Positions 23,696 to 30,795 of a DNA stretch of 49,759 bases are shown in pieces (the first letter of the stretch is position 1; every line of letters starts with the position of its first letter). A model generated the notes under the pieces. That model did not search any database. It worked only from the letters and a program-made list of their open reading frames with translations, and was not told the origin of the DNA. The translations under genes were made by a program, and so were the position numbers. Origin of the DNA: an uncultured Clostridia bacterium (GTDB lineage Bacteria; Bacillota; Clostridia; Christensenellales; Borkfalkiaceae); NCBI GenBank assembly GCA_944372515.1, contig CALVZM010000008.1, positions 1 through 49,759 of the forward strand. Direction: 5' to 3'.

Positions 23696-23741
23696 AGAAA
23701 AAACCTAACCCGATACTCTTTTTAAGTATTCGAATTAGGTT
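23696..23741 (-). terminator. terminator of tRNA-Arg
   Basis: Minus strand: AACCTAA pairs with TTAGGTT (23735-23741 with 23702-23708) with an inner ATACT/AGTAT stem, then TTTTTTC. It starts five bases after the encoded CCA. Confidence 0.75.
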
Positions 23742-23746
23742 ATGAG

Positions 23747-23823
23747 TGGTGCGCCCGAAGGAGCTCGAATCCCTAACCTTTGGTTCCGTAGACCAACGCT
23801 CTATCCAATTGAGCTACGGGCGC
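23747..23823 (-). tRNA. tRNA-Arg(ACG)
   Basis: Minus strand: acceptor GCGCCCG/CGGGCGC, D stem GCTC/GAGC, anticodon stem TTGGT/ACCAA, loop CTACGGA with anticodon ACG, T arm AGGGA/TCCTT (one G-U) with loop TTCGAGC, discriminator A and encoded CCA. A34 would be edited to inosine so that it reads CGU, CGC and CGA. Its 3' end abuts the AT-rich island. Confidence 0.95.
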
Positions 23824-23849
23824 ATGTCCTCTTAAAAAGTACAGATATT

Positions 23850-23878
23850 ATTATATTGTTTTCTCTGCCGTTTGTCAA
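23850..23878 (-). promoter_or_regulatory. consensus promoter of tRNA-Arg
   Basis: Minus strand: TTGACA (23873-23878), 17 nt, TATAAT (23850-23855), both exact consensus, about 27 nt before the mature tRNA. Confidence 0.85.
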
Positions 23879-24039
23879 TTGTTTTTGGCGGAAAAATTCA
23901 ATATTAACATTTTTTTCGGAATTGTTAATAACTTTCCTTGAATTGCGCATACTATTTGTAAAAAATTTGTCGAAAAAGGAAGAAAACGTTTGTTTTTGTG
24001 GACGGATGTTGATAAAATGTTGACAACTTTTTTGAATCC

Positions 24040-24100
24040 TGCATATATGCATGGAATTGTCCACACTATGCAGGAGGGCGGTGTTGATAAGTGTGGACAA
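24040..24100. promoter_or_regulatory. cluster of DnaA-box-like and palindromic sequences
   Basis: TTGTCCACA (24057-24065) and its exact inverse TGTGGACAA (24092-24100) each differ by one base from the DnaA box TTATCCACA. CCTGCATA (24040-24047) and TATGCAGG (24067-24074) form an inverted repeat around the first. The rest of 23,879-24,188 is AT-rich with no gene. Could be a DnaA titration or regulatory site; an origin is unlikely since dnaA and dnaN are absent. Confidence 0.3.
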
Positions 24101-24188
24101 GTCTTACGGGGATAAAATATGCTTTCCGCGGGGGGAATATGCCTTCGGGCAGGAGAGGTCTTTTTTCGGGGAAAGTGCGCGCAAAGAC

Positions 24189-24217
24189 TTGTCTTTTTGC
24201 GGCGGATGTGCTATAAT
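24189..24217 (+). promoter_or_regulatory. promoter of the DUF1858 gene
   Basis: TTGTCT (24189-24194), 17 nt, TATAAT (24212-24217), 43 nt before the start codon. Confidence 0.7.
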
Positions 24218-24260
24218 GAGGCAACTTAAAATAAGACAGGAAAAAAAGGAGTATATCGAT

Positions 24261-24461
24261 ATGAGCGAACAGAAAATCACCAAAGATACGGTCGTGGCGC
24301 AGATCCCCGAACTCAATCCCGCGGCGGTGGACGTGCTGTGGAATCTCGGGATGGGCTGCGTGCACTGCATCATGGCGGACAACGAAACGGTGGAAGAAGC
24401 GGCGGCGGCGCACGGCTTCAACCTGGACGAACTTTTGAAAGTGCTCAACGAAGCCAAGTAA
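24261..24461 (+). CDS. DUF1858 domain protein (redox-disulfide type)
   Basis: The 66-residue protein, with AAAAAGGAG before the ATG at 24261, is a single DUF1858 domain: ITKDTVVAQIPELNPAAVDVLWNLGMGCVHCIMADNETVEEAAAAHG. The GMGCxxC motif (CVHC near residue 33) is the hallmark and is thought to be a redox-active disulfide. The domain is often found beside or fused to hybrid-cluster and anaerobic redox proteins. No such partner is next to it here. It is a single-gene unit followed by a hairpin. Confidence 0.9.
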   Translation: MSEQKITKDTVVAQIPELNPAAVDVLWNLGMGCVHCIMADNETVEEAAAAHGFNLDELLKVLNEAK

Positions 24462-24484
24462 AAAGCCGAAAACAGGAACAATGC

Positions 24485-24526
24485 AAACGGGGCGGATGAG
24501 ATGTGTCTTCATCCGCCCCGTTTGTC
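24485..24526 (+). terminator. hairpin after the DUF1858 gene
   Basis: A perfect 15-bp stem, AAACGGGGCGGATGA with its complement (24485-24499 and 24509-24523), 9-nt loop. Only the T of the stem itself follow, so it may also be a processing signal. Confidence 0.6.
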
Positions 24527-24576
24527 GGATACCGACGGGTGCGGAAGGAAAAAATTCCGTAAAAAAAAACGACCCG

Positions 24577-24610
24577 ATGCAATAAAACGCTCCGTTCGTT
24601 TGTTGAATGG
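24577..24610 (+). promoter_or_regulatory. candidate ECF-sigma promoter, copy 1 (autoregulatory)
   Basis: ATGCAATAAAACG (24577-24589), 11 nt, TGTTGAATGG (24601-24610), then ATGAAAG. The same two blocks at exactly the same distance occur at 26515-26548 before the lipoprotein gene. ECF sigma factors usually activate their own operon from such paired sites. It lies 19 nt before the sigma start codon. Confidence 0.65.
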
Positions 24611-24629
24611 ATGAAAGGTGGGAAATATT

Positions 24630-25145
24630 TTGAACAAGAGAGAATTGGACAAATACATGACCGACACGGCGCGGGGGGATGAAGAGGCGTTCGGCTTGCT
24701 TTACGAGCACACCCGTCGGGGGATCTATGCGTTCGTTTACGGCTATCTGAAAAACGAGCAGGATGCCGAAGACATCACGCAGGACGTGTATATCCGCATC
24801 CGCCGCAATGCCTGGCAGTACAGAGCGGGCACAGACGCGCGGGCGTGGATGTTTCAGATTGCCAAAAATCTTTCTTTGAATCGTTTGCGGGAGAGGAAAC
24901 GGGAAGTTCCGCTTTACGAGCAACAAGAGGATACCATGCCCGTACATAATCTGTCGCAGGGGGAAGTATTCGACATCATGAAGAGGACGTTGGACGAGCA
25001 GGAATGGGAGATCGTCGTGCTCCATCTTCTTTGGGGATATCGTCATCGGGAGATCGGAGAAAAATTATCCCTTCCGACGGGGACGGTTACTTCCAAATAC
25101 AAGCGCGCCCTGGAAAAAATCAAGAGGGTGTGGGGGGAGAGATAA
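24630..25145 (+). CDS. ECF-type RNA polymerase sigma factor
   Basis: The 171-residue protein has sigma region 2 (about 10-85; AFVYGYLKNEQDAEDITQDVYIRI, then WMFQIAKNLSLNRLRERKR) and sigma region 4 (about 112-165; QEWEIVVLHLLWGYRHREIGEKLSLPTG, then TVTSKYKRALEKIK). It lacks regions 1 and 3, the ECF architecture. The TTG at 24630 is chosen as start because AAGGTGG lies eight bases upstream; the GTG at 24618 has no ribosome binding site. The anti-sigma gene begins two bases after the stop. It probably activates the operon and the lipoprotein gene from the shared motif. Confidence 0.92.
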   Translation: MNKRELDKYMTDTARGDEEAFGLLYEHTRRGIYAFVYGYLKNEQDAEDITQDVYIRIRRNAWQYRAGTDARAWMFQIAKNLSLNRLRERKREVPLYEQQEDTMPVHNLSQGEVFDIMKRTLDEQEWEIVVLHLLWGYRHREIGEKLSLPTGTVTSKYKRALEKIKRVWGER

Positions 25146-25147
25146 AT

Positions 25148-26461
25148 ATGACGGATAAAGAATTGAGAAAAAAATTGAACGAAGAACTTGGGAAAATGAC
25201 GCCTCCCGCGGATGAAAAAATCCTGGCGCAGCCCATTGTCGTGCATGCGCCGCGGGCAGCGGAGCCTGTCGCAGCCGGATCCGGTGCAAGGAGCGGTTCC
25301 GCGCACCGTCCGTTGCGTTTTGCGGGGAAAACGCGGGGACGCATCGTCGCCGCGGTTGCGGCGGCAGCCGTTGCGCTGTGCGTGCTTTTGGGCGTTTTCT
25401 TCCTGCCCGTTGCGTTGCCGCAGCCATCTTACGGCACGTTGGTGGTACAGATCAATCCTACGGCGGTGTTTGCGGTGGACGGGGACAATAACGTCGTCGG
25501 TGTTTCGGCGCTGAACGCCGATGCGGACGTTCTGCTTTCGGACGAAGATTTTCTGGGGTCTCTGACGGGCGTTCCCGCCGGGCAATCGGTCGTTGCCTTT
25601 GCCGTCCGCGCCAGGGATGCGGGCTTTTTGAAGGAGGGCGGAGAAGTTTCCGTTTCTGTCGCGACGGAGGGCGAAAAGCGGAGCGAATCTCTTCTGAATC
25701 TGGTTGAAGAGGGGCTGAAAGGTGCCTTTTCGGCGGAAGGATTTGCATTTTCGTTTGAGGGCGTTATCGCGGGCATGGAGCATATATGCGATCTGATCGG
25801 CGTGCAGATGCAGTCGCTCGGCGAATTGGTTGAAACGATCCGGTCGATGCCCGTATATACGTTTGCAAGGGAGATCGCGGGACTGAATGCGCAAGAACTT
25901 GCCGCCTTGTATGAGGAACGTGTTGTGCACGGACTGTATAAGGATATGGTTTCGGCACTGTTGGAAGAATGTTATGGACGGGTACAGGCGTTGGATGCAA
26001 TGGACGCGCTGAATGAAGAGATTGCGGCAGATGTGCAAAATCCCGCCCCTGTCGGCAGAGACTATTGGAGCGTGCGCATGTTTTATGACGATGCGGACAT
26101 GGTGCCCGCGTTTGCCGAAAAGATGGCGCGCATGGACGCGCTGGTTGCGTCGTATGCCGAATGCTTTGGACGGAAAATGGACAGTTACGCTTCGTTTCTG
26201 TCCGAAAAAATTCTTTACAGCGGCATTTCTTCCGTATCCGAAGAGATCGCGGCATGGCTTTCCGATTTCACCGATCATCTCTTTGATTTGCAACTTGACA
26301 ATATCTTTGACCTGCTCGGCAACGTATTTGTTGATTTTACCGATCAGTTATCTGCGCTGTATGACAGGGGCATGCCCGAAACGACCGAGGAGTATGTGGA
26401 ACAGACCCGAGAGGCTTGCCGCCTGTGGGAACTCTATCTGGCGGGCGATGTGCAGGCGTGA
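25148..26461 (+). CDS. membrane anti-sigma factor with RsgI-like Asn-Pro domain
   Basis: The 437-residue protein has a cytoplasmic N-terminus of about 63 residues, one membrane segment (about 65-88) and an extracellular part. The latter opens with YGTLVVQINPTAVFAVDGDNNVVGVSALNADADVLL (split here by position: Asn103-Pro104 is the key pair). This is the pattern of the RsgI juxtamembrane domain, which in characterised members self-cleaves between Asn and Pro. The remaining 300 residues are helical and not recognised. Position directly after an ECF sigma gene, with SD GGGGGAGAG, supports an anti-sigma role. RsgI normally controls SigI, so the ECF pairing is noteworthy. The N-terminus does not resemble the standard RsgI SigI-binding domain. 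Confidence 0.82.
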   Translation: MTDKELRKKLNEELGKMTPPADEKILAQPIVVHAPRAAEPVAAGSGARSGSAHRPLRFAGKTRGRIVAAVAAAAVALCVLLGVFFLPVALPQPSYGTLVVQINPTAVFAVDGDNNVVGVSALNADADVLLSDEDFLGSLTGVPAGQSVVAFAVRARDAGFLKEGGEVSVSVATEGEKRSESLLNLVEEGLKGAFSAEGFAFSFEGVIAGMEHICDLIGVQMQSLGELVETIRSMPVYTFAREIAGLNAQELAALYEERVVHGLYKDMVSALLEECYGRVQALDAMDALNEEIAADVQNPAPVGRDYWSVRMFYDDADMVPAFAEKMARMDALVASYAECFGRKMDSYASFLSEKILYSGISSVSEEIAAWLSDFTDHLFDLQLDNIFDLLGNVFVDFTDQLSALYDRGMPETTEEYVEQTREACRLWELYLAGDVQA

Positions 26462-26514
26462 GCGCGCGTAGCGCGGGCATGAAGAGGAAAAGGCAAAAAA
26501 TTTTTTTGACGGAC

Positions 26515-26548
26515 ATGCAACAAAACGGGCGAAAGATGTGTTTAATGG
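26515..26548 (+). promoter_or_regulatory. candidate ECF-sigma promoter, copy 2 (target)
   Basis: ATGCAACAAAACG (26515-26527), 11 nt, TGTTTAATGG (26539-26548), then TTGAAAG. It matches the site before the sigma gene in 12 of 13 and 9 of 10 bases with identical spacing, while the 11-nt spacers differ. It lies 51 nt before the lipoprotein start. Confidence 0.65.
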
Positions 26549-26599
26549 TTGAAAGCGATCGATAAGAGATCGAAAATTTCGATAAAGGGGTGATTTTTC

Positions 26600-28087
26600 A
26601 TGAAGAAACTGTTTCGCGGTATTATGGCAACGGCACTCGGCATGTGCATGCTCGTTCCGTTTGCGGGATTTATGGCGTGTGCGCCGCAGGATGAGGGCGC
26701 TGCCAAGTCATATGTCGCTCTGGACATCAATCCTTCGGTGGAACTTATCCTCGACAAAAATGACGATGTGCTCTCTGTAACTGCCGCCAATGATGATGCG
26801 CGCGTCCTGTTATACGGTGAGAGCGGCATTGTCGGGGAACATGTCTCCGTCGCGGTGGACCGCATCACTTCTCTTGCAGAGGAATACGGTTATCTCAGTG
26901 CATCCAATGCCGTGATCGGCGTCAATGTTTCAAGCGTACTCGGAGAGGATCATGAAGCGCAGTTGCAGAGCGAGATCGACACGCAATGCGCGGTTACGTC
27001 GGAATCTTTTGATTTTTCCGTAACTATGAGCACGGAAGGGGCATGGTCGGTTTTGCGGGCGCTGACCGATCTCAAAGCAAAGTATCCCGACAATGAAGAG
27101 ATACAGGCTCTGACTGTTTCTCGTTTCCGTATTATTCTTTCCGCGCAGGAGGGGGATCCGACGCTGACGGTGGAGGCTGCCGTTGAAATGGACGAAGAAG
27201 AACTGTTGAAGATGGCGGCGGACGCGGCGGAGCGCGTCGAGACGTATGCCACCGAAGCGTATAACGCGGCGGTCGCGGCGGCAGAGCGGGCTTACGAAAA
27301 AGCCAAAGCGTCTTTCTTGCAGACTTCGCTCTCCGCGTTATATACGTTACACTCTCCCGCCGAGGGCGCGGTCTATAATATGTATGCCACGGCGGCATAC
27401 GGGTTGAATTTCATCGCCGATGCGGCGGAATATGCGGCACAAATCGGCAATGCGCCTTTTACGGAAGAGCAGATCGCCCGCGTTTGTGCGGCATTCGGTC
27501 TGGACGAAACGGAAAAGGCGGCTTTGGAAGATGCCGACGGACAGGTGAATTTGAACGGCGTACTTGCTTATGCCGACCGTCTCTTCAAAAATTCTCCCGC
27601 GGGACAGTCGTTGGAAGAGATGAAATCGCGCCTGGATGTCTTGCTCAAAGAAGTTGAATCCGAAGTCGCTGCGGAAATCTCCCGCCTGTCGGCAGAATAC
27701 AGCGAAGAGATTGAGGCGGTGCTGGACGCGGCAGAACGCTTTGCCGATACGGCGGGGGTGCTCGTCCCCGAATGGTTGGAAAATTACTTTGATGAGTTTG
27801 CTTCCATGTTGACGACGTTGCGCACTTCTCTGTCAGACGGCATGACTGTGGAAAATCTGCGGGAAGCCGCCACGGCATTCAACGAAAGGAAAGCGGAAGT
27901 CGAAGAAACCATCCGTGCAAAACTGAGTGAAGAGACGGTGGCTGAAATCGATGCCGTGCAGGCAAACATTGAAGAGCGTCTGGATGCTGCCAAAGCGGCG
28001 TTGCAAAAAGCGGTGGAAACCGCCAAAGAGGAAGCCGAGGCTTATCTTGCGGCATGCAAAGCGGACAGAAGAGAGGGGACGGCATGA
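26600..28087 (+). CDS. secreted lipoprotein with RsgI-like Asn-Pro domain and long helical tail
   Basis: The 495-residue protein has a signal sequence with a lipid-type cysteine near 27 (FAGFMAC). The next segment is YVALDINPSVELILDKNDDV, in which Asn44-Pro45 corresponds to the same motif in the neighbouring anti-sigma factor. Residues about 210-495 are almost wholly helical and Ala/Glu/Lys-rich, likely coiled coil (for example EETIRAKLSEETVAEIDAVQ). It has no membrane segment apart from the signal. It carries the second copy of the sigma motif upstream, so it is probably a regulon member that shares the sensing fold. A role as ligand binder, decoy or envelope stress reporter is inference. 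Confidence 0.8.
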   Translation: MKKLFRGIMATALGMCMLVPFAGFMACAPQDEGAAKSYVALDINPSVELILDKNDDVLSVTAANDDARVLLYGESGIVGEHVSVAVDRITSLAEEYGYLSASNAVIGVNVSSVLGEDHEAQLQSEIDTQCAVTSESFDFSVTMSTEGAWSVLRALTDLKAKYPDNEEIQALTVSRFRIILSAQEGDPTLTVEAAVEMDEEELLKMAADAAERVETYATEAYNAAVAAAERAYEKAKASFLQTSLSALYTLHSPAEGAVYNMYATAAYGLNFIADAAEYAAQIGNAPFTEEQIARVCAAFGLDETEKAALEDADGQVNLNGVLAYADRLFKNSPAGQSLEEMKSRLDVLLKEVESEVAAEISRLSAEYSEEIEAVLDAAERFADTAGVLVPEWLENYFDEFASMLTTLRTSLSDGMTVENLREAATAFNERKAEVEETIRAKLSEETVAEIDAVQANIEERLDAAKAALQKAVETAKEEAEAYLAACKADRREGTA

Positions 28088-28160
28088 TGTGCTTTGCGCG
28101 GAACGGGGTGCTTGCGTCGTTTTGTTCCCATTCCTCATAAATTTATATTTCCCAAGGCGA

Positions 28161-28194
28161 ACGGGCGGGAGAACACTCCCGCCCGTCCGTTTTT
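28161..28194 (+). terminator. terminator of the sigma/lipoprotein locus
   Basis: An 11-bp stem, ACGGGCGGGAG with CTCCCGCCCGT (28161-28171 and 28176-28186), loop AACA, then CCGTTTTTG. Confidence 0.8.
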
Positions 28195-28322
28195 GAAAAA
28201 AAGTGCCCATAAGAAAAATGCAGCGGCGGGTCCGCGGGGACGGAGCGGAAGACGGCGGCGAGCAGGGCAGTGCGGACGATAAAGGCGGTAAAGCCGAATA
28301 AGAACCGGGAAGAACATAGACG

Positions 28323-28363
28323 GGCAGAAGGCGCGGGGCGGGCATCGTCCCGCGCCTTCTGCC
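28323..28363. terminator. 15-bp GC-rich hairpin in the gap before rpsJ
   Basis: Stem 28323-28337 with 28349-28363, 11-nt loop, no T tract. The interval 28,195-28,533 contains no supported gene. Confidence 0.4.
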
Positions 28364-28533
28364 GCGGTGCCCGCCCTCTTTGGTTTGGTCTGCAATCTGC
28401 CGTTATTATATATAATAAGGAAAAAGGCGGCAAAAAGGCGCGCAAACAGGTATAAAAGAGCGGGCAAAGGGGCATAAAAGGCACGAAAGGCGCAAAAAAC
28501 TTAAAAAAATCCGAAAAAATCGTGAAAAATCGT

Positions 28534-28562
28534 TTGACATTGCATTGACTTTTTAATATAAT
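28534..28562 (+). promoter_or_regulatory. consensus promoter of the S10-spc operon
   Basis: TTGACA (28534-28539), 17 nt, TATAAT (28557-28562), exact consensus, with an A/T-rich upstream element. Transcription should start near 28569, about 235 nt before rpsJ. Confidence 0.85.
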
Positions 28563-28569
28563 GAATAGG

Positions 28570-28790
28570 CTGTCTGATTATGCGTATAGGGTTGAAGCGT
28601 GAAGTTACTGCAAATCCGAGGTTCTCAAAACCCGCCTCGGCAGATAATTTACGCCGACAAAAGTGGAAGCGAGACTTCTGCGACTAACCGAGTTTTGGCA
28701 GGAAACGCCGGGACAACGAGCGTTTTTATTTACGTCAGGACGCGATACGCACGGATATGTTGACAGACAAAACAAGGAAGTTAGTATAAA
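28570..28790 (+). promoter_or_regulatory. long structured leader of the S10 operon
   Basis: The interval has no plausible gene on either strand. It contains several complementary segments, such as CCGAGG (about 28617) with CCTCGG (about 28635). S10-operon leaders in other bacteria bind L4 to limit expression, and rplD is in this operon. The identity as an L4-responsive leader is inference; no fold was computed. Confidence 0.45.
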
Positions 28791-28805
28791 AAAGGAGTAA
28801 GAACA

Positions 28806-29105
28806 ATGGCAGGACAGAAAATCAGGATCAAGTTGGCGGCATACGAACACGAACTCGTCGATCAGGCGGCGAAGCGCATCGTGGAGACCATGCAAAAGAG
28901 CGGTGCGAAGATTTCGGGACCCATTCCGCTTCCCACCGAAAAGGAAGTGGTAACCATTTTGAGGAGCCCCCACAAATACAAGGATTCCCGCGAACAGTTC
29001 GAACTGAGAACGTACAAGAGGATCATCGACATCTATTCGCCCAACGCGAAACTGCTCGACTCCATCCACCTGCCCGCGGGCGTGGACGTCAAGATCAAAC
29101 TGTAA
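28806..29105 (+). CDS. rpsJ: 30S ribosomal protein S10
   Basis: The 99-residue protein matches S10 end to end: [54 protein letters not shown] and the C-terminal [16 protein letters not shown]10 sits in the 30S head and in other bacteria also works in NusB-dependent antitermination. AAAGGAG precedes the ATG. First gene of the ribosomal supercluster. Confidence 0.98.
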   Translation: MAGQKIRIKLAAYEHELVDQAAKRIVETMQKSGAKISGPIPLPTEKEVVTILRSPHKYKDSREQFELRTYKRIIDIYSPNAKLLDSIHLPAGVDVKIKL

Positions 29106-29185
29106 TCAACCAGGCAATCATACGGATACTTGCAGCGGCAGGTATCGTAAGAAATAAAAAATATTTTCGGAGGTGAACTTTATTT

Positions 29186-29824
29186 ATGTCGAATAAAGCA
29201 ATCATTGGCCGTAAGGTGGGCATGACCCAGATGTTTACGGCGGACGGGAAGATGCTTCCCATCACGGTGGTCGAGGCAGGTCCCTGCCCGGTCGTGCAGG
29301 TCAAGACGGTGGAAAAGGACGGCTATGCCGCGCTCAAACTCGGTTTCATCGAAGTGAAGGAGCAGGCGCTCAACAAGCCCGAACTCGGTCAGTTCAAAAA
29401 GGCGGGCGTCAAGCCGCACAAGGTCTTGAAGGAAGTAAAAGTGGACGACGCGGAGAGTTTCTCCGTGGGCGACGTGCTCAAAGCGGACGTGTTCGCGGCG
29501 GGCGATAAAGTGGACGTGTCGGGCGTTACGAAGGGGCACGGTTTCTCGGGCGTCATCAAGCGCTGGAACCAGCACCGCCTCAAAGAGACGCACGGCGTCG
29601 GCCCCGTACACAGGGAGCCCGGCTCCATGGGCGCCAATTCCAGCCCGAGCCGCGTGTTCAAGCACAAGAATCTGCCCGGTCAATACGGCGTGGAGAACGT
29701 AACCATCCAGAACCTCGAAGTGGTGAAGGTGGATGCGGCGCGCGGGGCTCTCTTCATCAAGGGTGCCATTCCCGGTCCCAAGGGCAGCGTGGTTACCGTC
29801 GCGACCAGCGTCAAGAGCAAATAA
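29186..29824 (+). CDS. rplC: 50S ribosomal protein L3
   Basis: The 212-residue protein begins AIIGRKVGMTQMFTADG and contains the L3 loop KGHGFSGVIKRWN, then MGANSSPSRVFKHKNLPGQYG, the region that reaches the peptidyl-transferase centre and holds the methylated Gln in other species. It initiates 50S assembly. GGAGGTG lies upstream. The 80-nt gap after rpsJ is the widest before rplO. Confidence 0.98.
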   Translation: MSNKAIIGRKVGMTQMFTADGKMLPITVVEAGPCPVVQVKTVEKDGYAALKLGFIEVKEQALNKPELGQFKKAGVKPHKVLKEVKVDDAESFSVGDVLKADVFAAGDKVDVSGVTKGHGFSGVIKRWNQHRLKETHGVGPVHREPGSMGANSSPSRVFKHKNLPGQYGVENVTIQNLEVVKVDAARGALFIKGAIPGPKGSVVTVATSVKSK

Positions 29825-29839
29825 GGAGAGTGAAGAACG

Positions 29840-30463
29840 ATGCCGAATATTAAAGTATACGATATGAAAGGAGCCGAAGTCGGCGAAATGACACTTGCCG
29901 ACGGCGTGTTCGCTGTGGAATATAACGAAGCGCTGATCCATCAGGCAGTCGTTACCTATCTCGCCAATCAGAGACAGGGCACGAAGGGCACGCTGACCAG
30001 GAGCGAAGTCGCCGGGGGCGGCATCAAACCCTGGCGTCAGAAAGGGACCGGCAGGGCCCGTCAGGGTTCCATCCGCGCTCCCCAGTGGAAGCACGGCGGC
30101 GTGGTCTTTGCTCCCAAGAGCCGGGACTATTCCAAGAAGATGAACGTTTCCGCCCGCAGGGGCGCGCTGCTCTCCGCCATCTCCAAGAAGGTTGCGGACG
30201 GCGAAATGGTGGTCGTGGACAGGTTTGCCGTGTCCGCACCCAAGACCAAGGAAATGGTCGCCTTCCAGAAAGCGTTGAATCTGGACAAGAAGACGCTGCT
30301 GGTCATGGGCGAGCGCAACGACGACGTCGCTTTGGCGGCGCGCAACATCGGCGCTCTTAAAACCGTTCCCGTCGAACAGTTGAACACCTATGACGTCGTG
30401 GCGAACGCCGTCGTCGTCATCGAAAAAGGCGCGGTCGAGAAAATGCAGGAGGTTTACGCATAA
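29840..30463 (+). CDS. rplD: 50S ribosomal protein L4
   Basis: The 207-residue protein has the L4 tunnel-loop signature TRSEVAGGGIKPWRQKGTGRARQGSIRAP (split: Gly/Arg-rich at about residues 55-75) and the C-terminal alpha/beta domain. It lines the exit tunnel. In other bacteria L4 also represses its own S10 operon, which makes the leader at 28570 of interest. Its TAA shares one base with the rplW ATG. Confidence 0.97.
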   Translation: MPNIKVYDMKGAEVGEMTLADGVFAVEYNEALIHQAVVTYLANQRQGTKGTLTRSEVAGGGIKPWRQKGTGRARQGSIRAPQWKHGGVVFAPKSRDYSKKMNVSARRGALLSAISKKVADGEMVVVDRFAVSAPKTKEMVAFQKALNLDKKTLLVMGERNDDVALAARNIGALKTVPVEQLNTYDVVANAVVVIEKGAVEKMQEVYA

Positions 30464-30771
30464 TGTTGGCGGAAGATATCATTTTGAAGCCCGTCCTCAC
30501 CGAAAAAGCATATTCGGGCATGACGGACAAACACGGAACGCCCACCAAGAAATACGTCTTCATCGTCGCGAAGGACGCGAACAAGACGCAGATCAAAGAA
30601 GCGGTGGAAAAACTCTTTGACGTCAAAGTGGAAAGCGTGAACACCGTTTCCCGCAAAGGCAAACTCAAAAGAATGGGCAGGAACGAGGGCTACACCCCGG
30701 CGACCAAGAAGGCGTTCGTGCAACTGAAAGAAGACAGCAAGGCGATCGAATTCTTCGCGTCCCTGTCTTAA
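30463..30771 (+). CDS. rplW: 50S ribosomal protein L23
   Basis: The 102-residue protein has the L23 fold landmarks DIILKPVLTEKAYSGM, KYVFIVAKDANKTQIKEAVE and VESVNTVSRKGK. It lies at the tunnel exit, where trigger factor and SRP dock. It starts in a TAATG overlap with rplD, so translation is coupled. Confidence 0.97.
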   Translation: MLAEDIILKPVLTEKAYSGMTDKHGTPTKKYVFIVAKDANKTQIKEAVEKLFDVKVESVNTVSRKGKLKRMGRNEGYTPATKKAFVQLKEDSKAIEFFASLS

Positions 30772-30795
30772 CCTAAGGAATGGAGGAAAGAACAA

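Larger units (their letters stand above)
22109..23755. mobile_element. putative mini genomic island in the tRNA-Arg gene
   Basis: The segment is bounded by direct repeats of TGGTGCGCC: 22109-22117, and 23747-23755, the 3' end of tRNA-Arg including CCA. The two genes inside are strikingly AT-rich against GC-rich neighbours, and both lie on the minus strand. This is the expected geometry of an element integrated at a tRNA 3' end, with the tRNA kept intact on one side. No integrase or other mobility gene is inside, so it is a remnant, a passenger mobilised in trans, or a chance resemblance. The repeat is short. Confidence 0.45.

Noticed and set aside
24040..24120. Replication origin
   Set aside because: DnaA-box-like sites are present, but dnaA, dnaN, gidA or rpmH neighbours and an AT-rich unwinding array are absent. 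Kept only as a possible DnaA site.
28605..29069. 154-codon minus-strand frame over the S10 leader and rpsJ
   Set aside because: It is antisense to rpsJ and the leader and has no family match or promoter.
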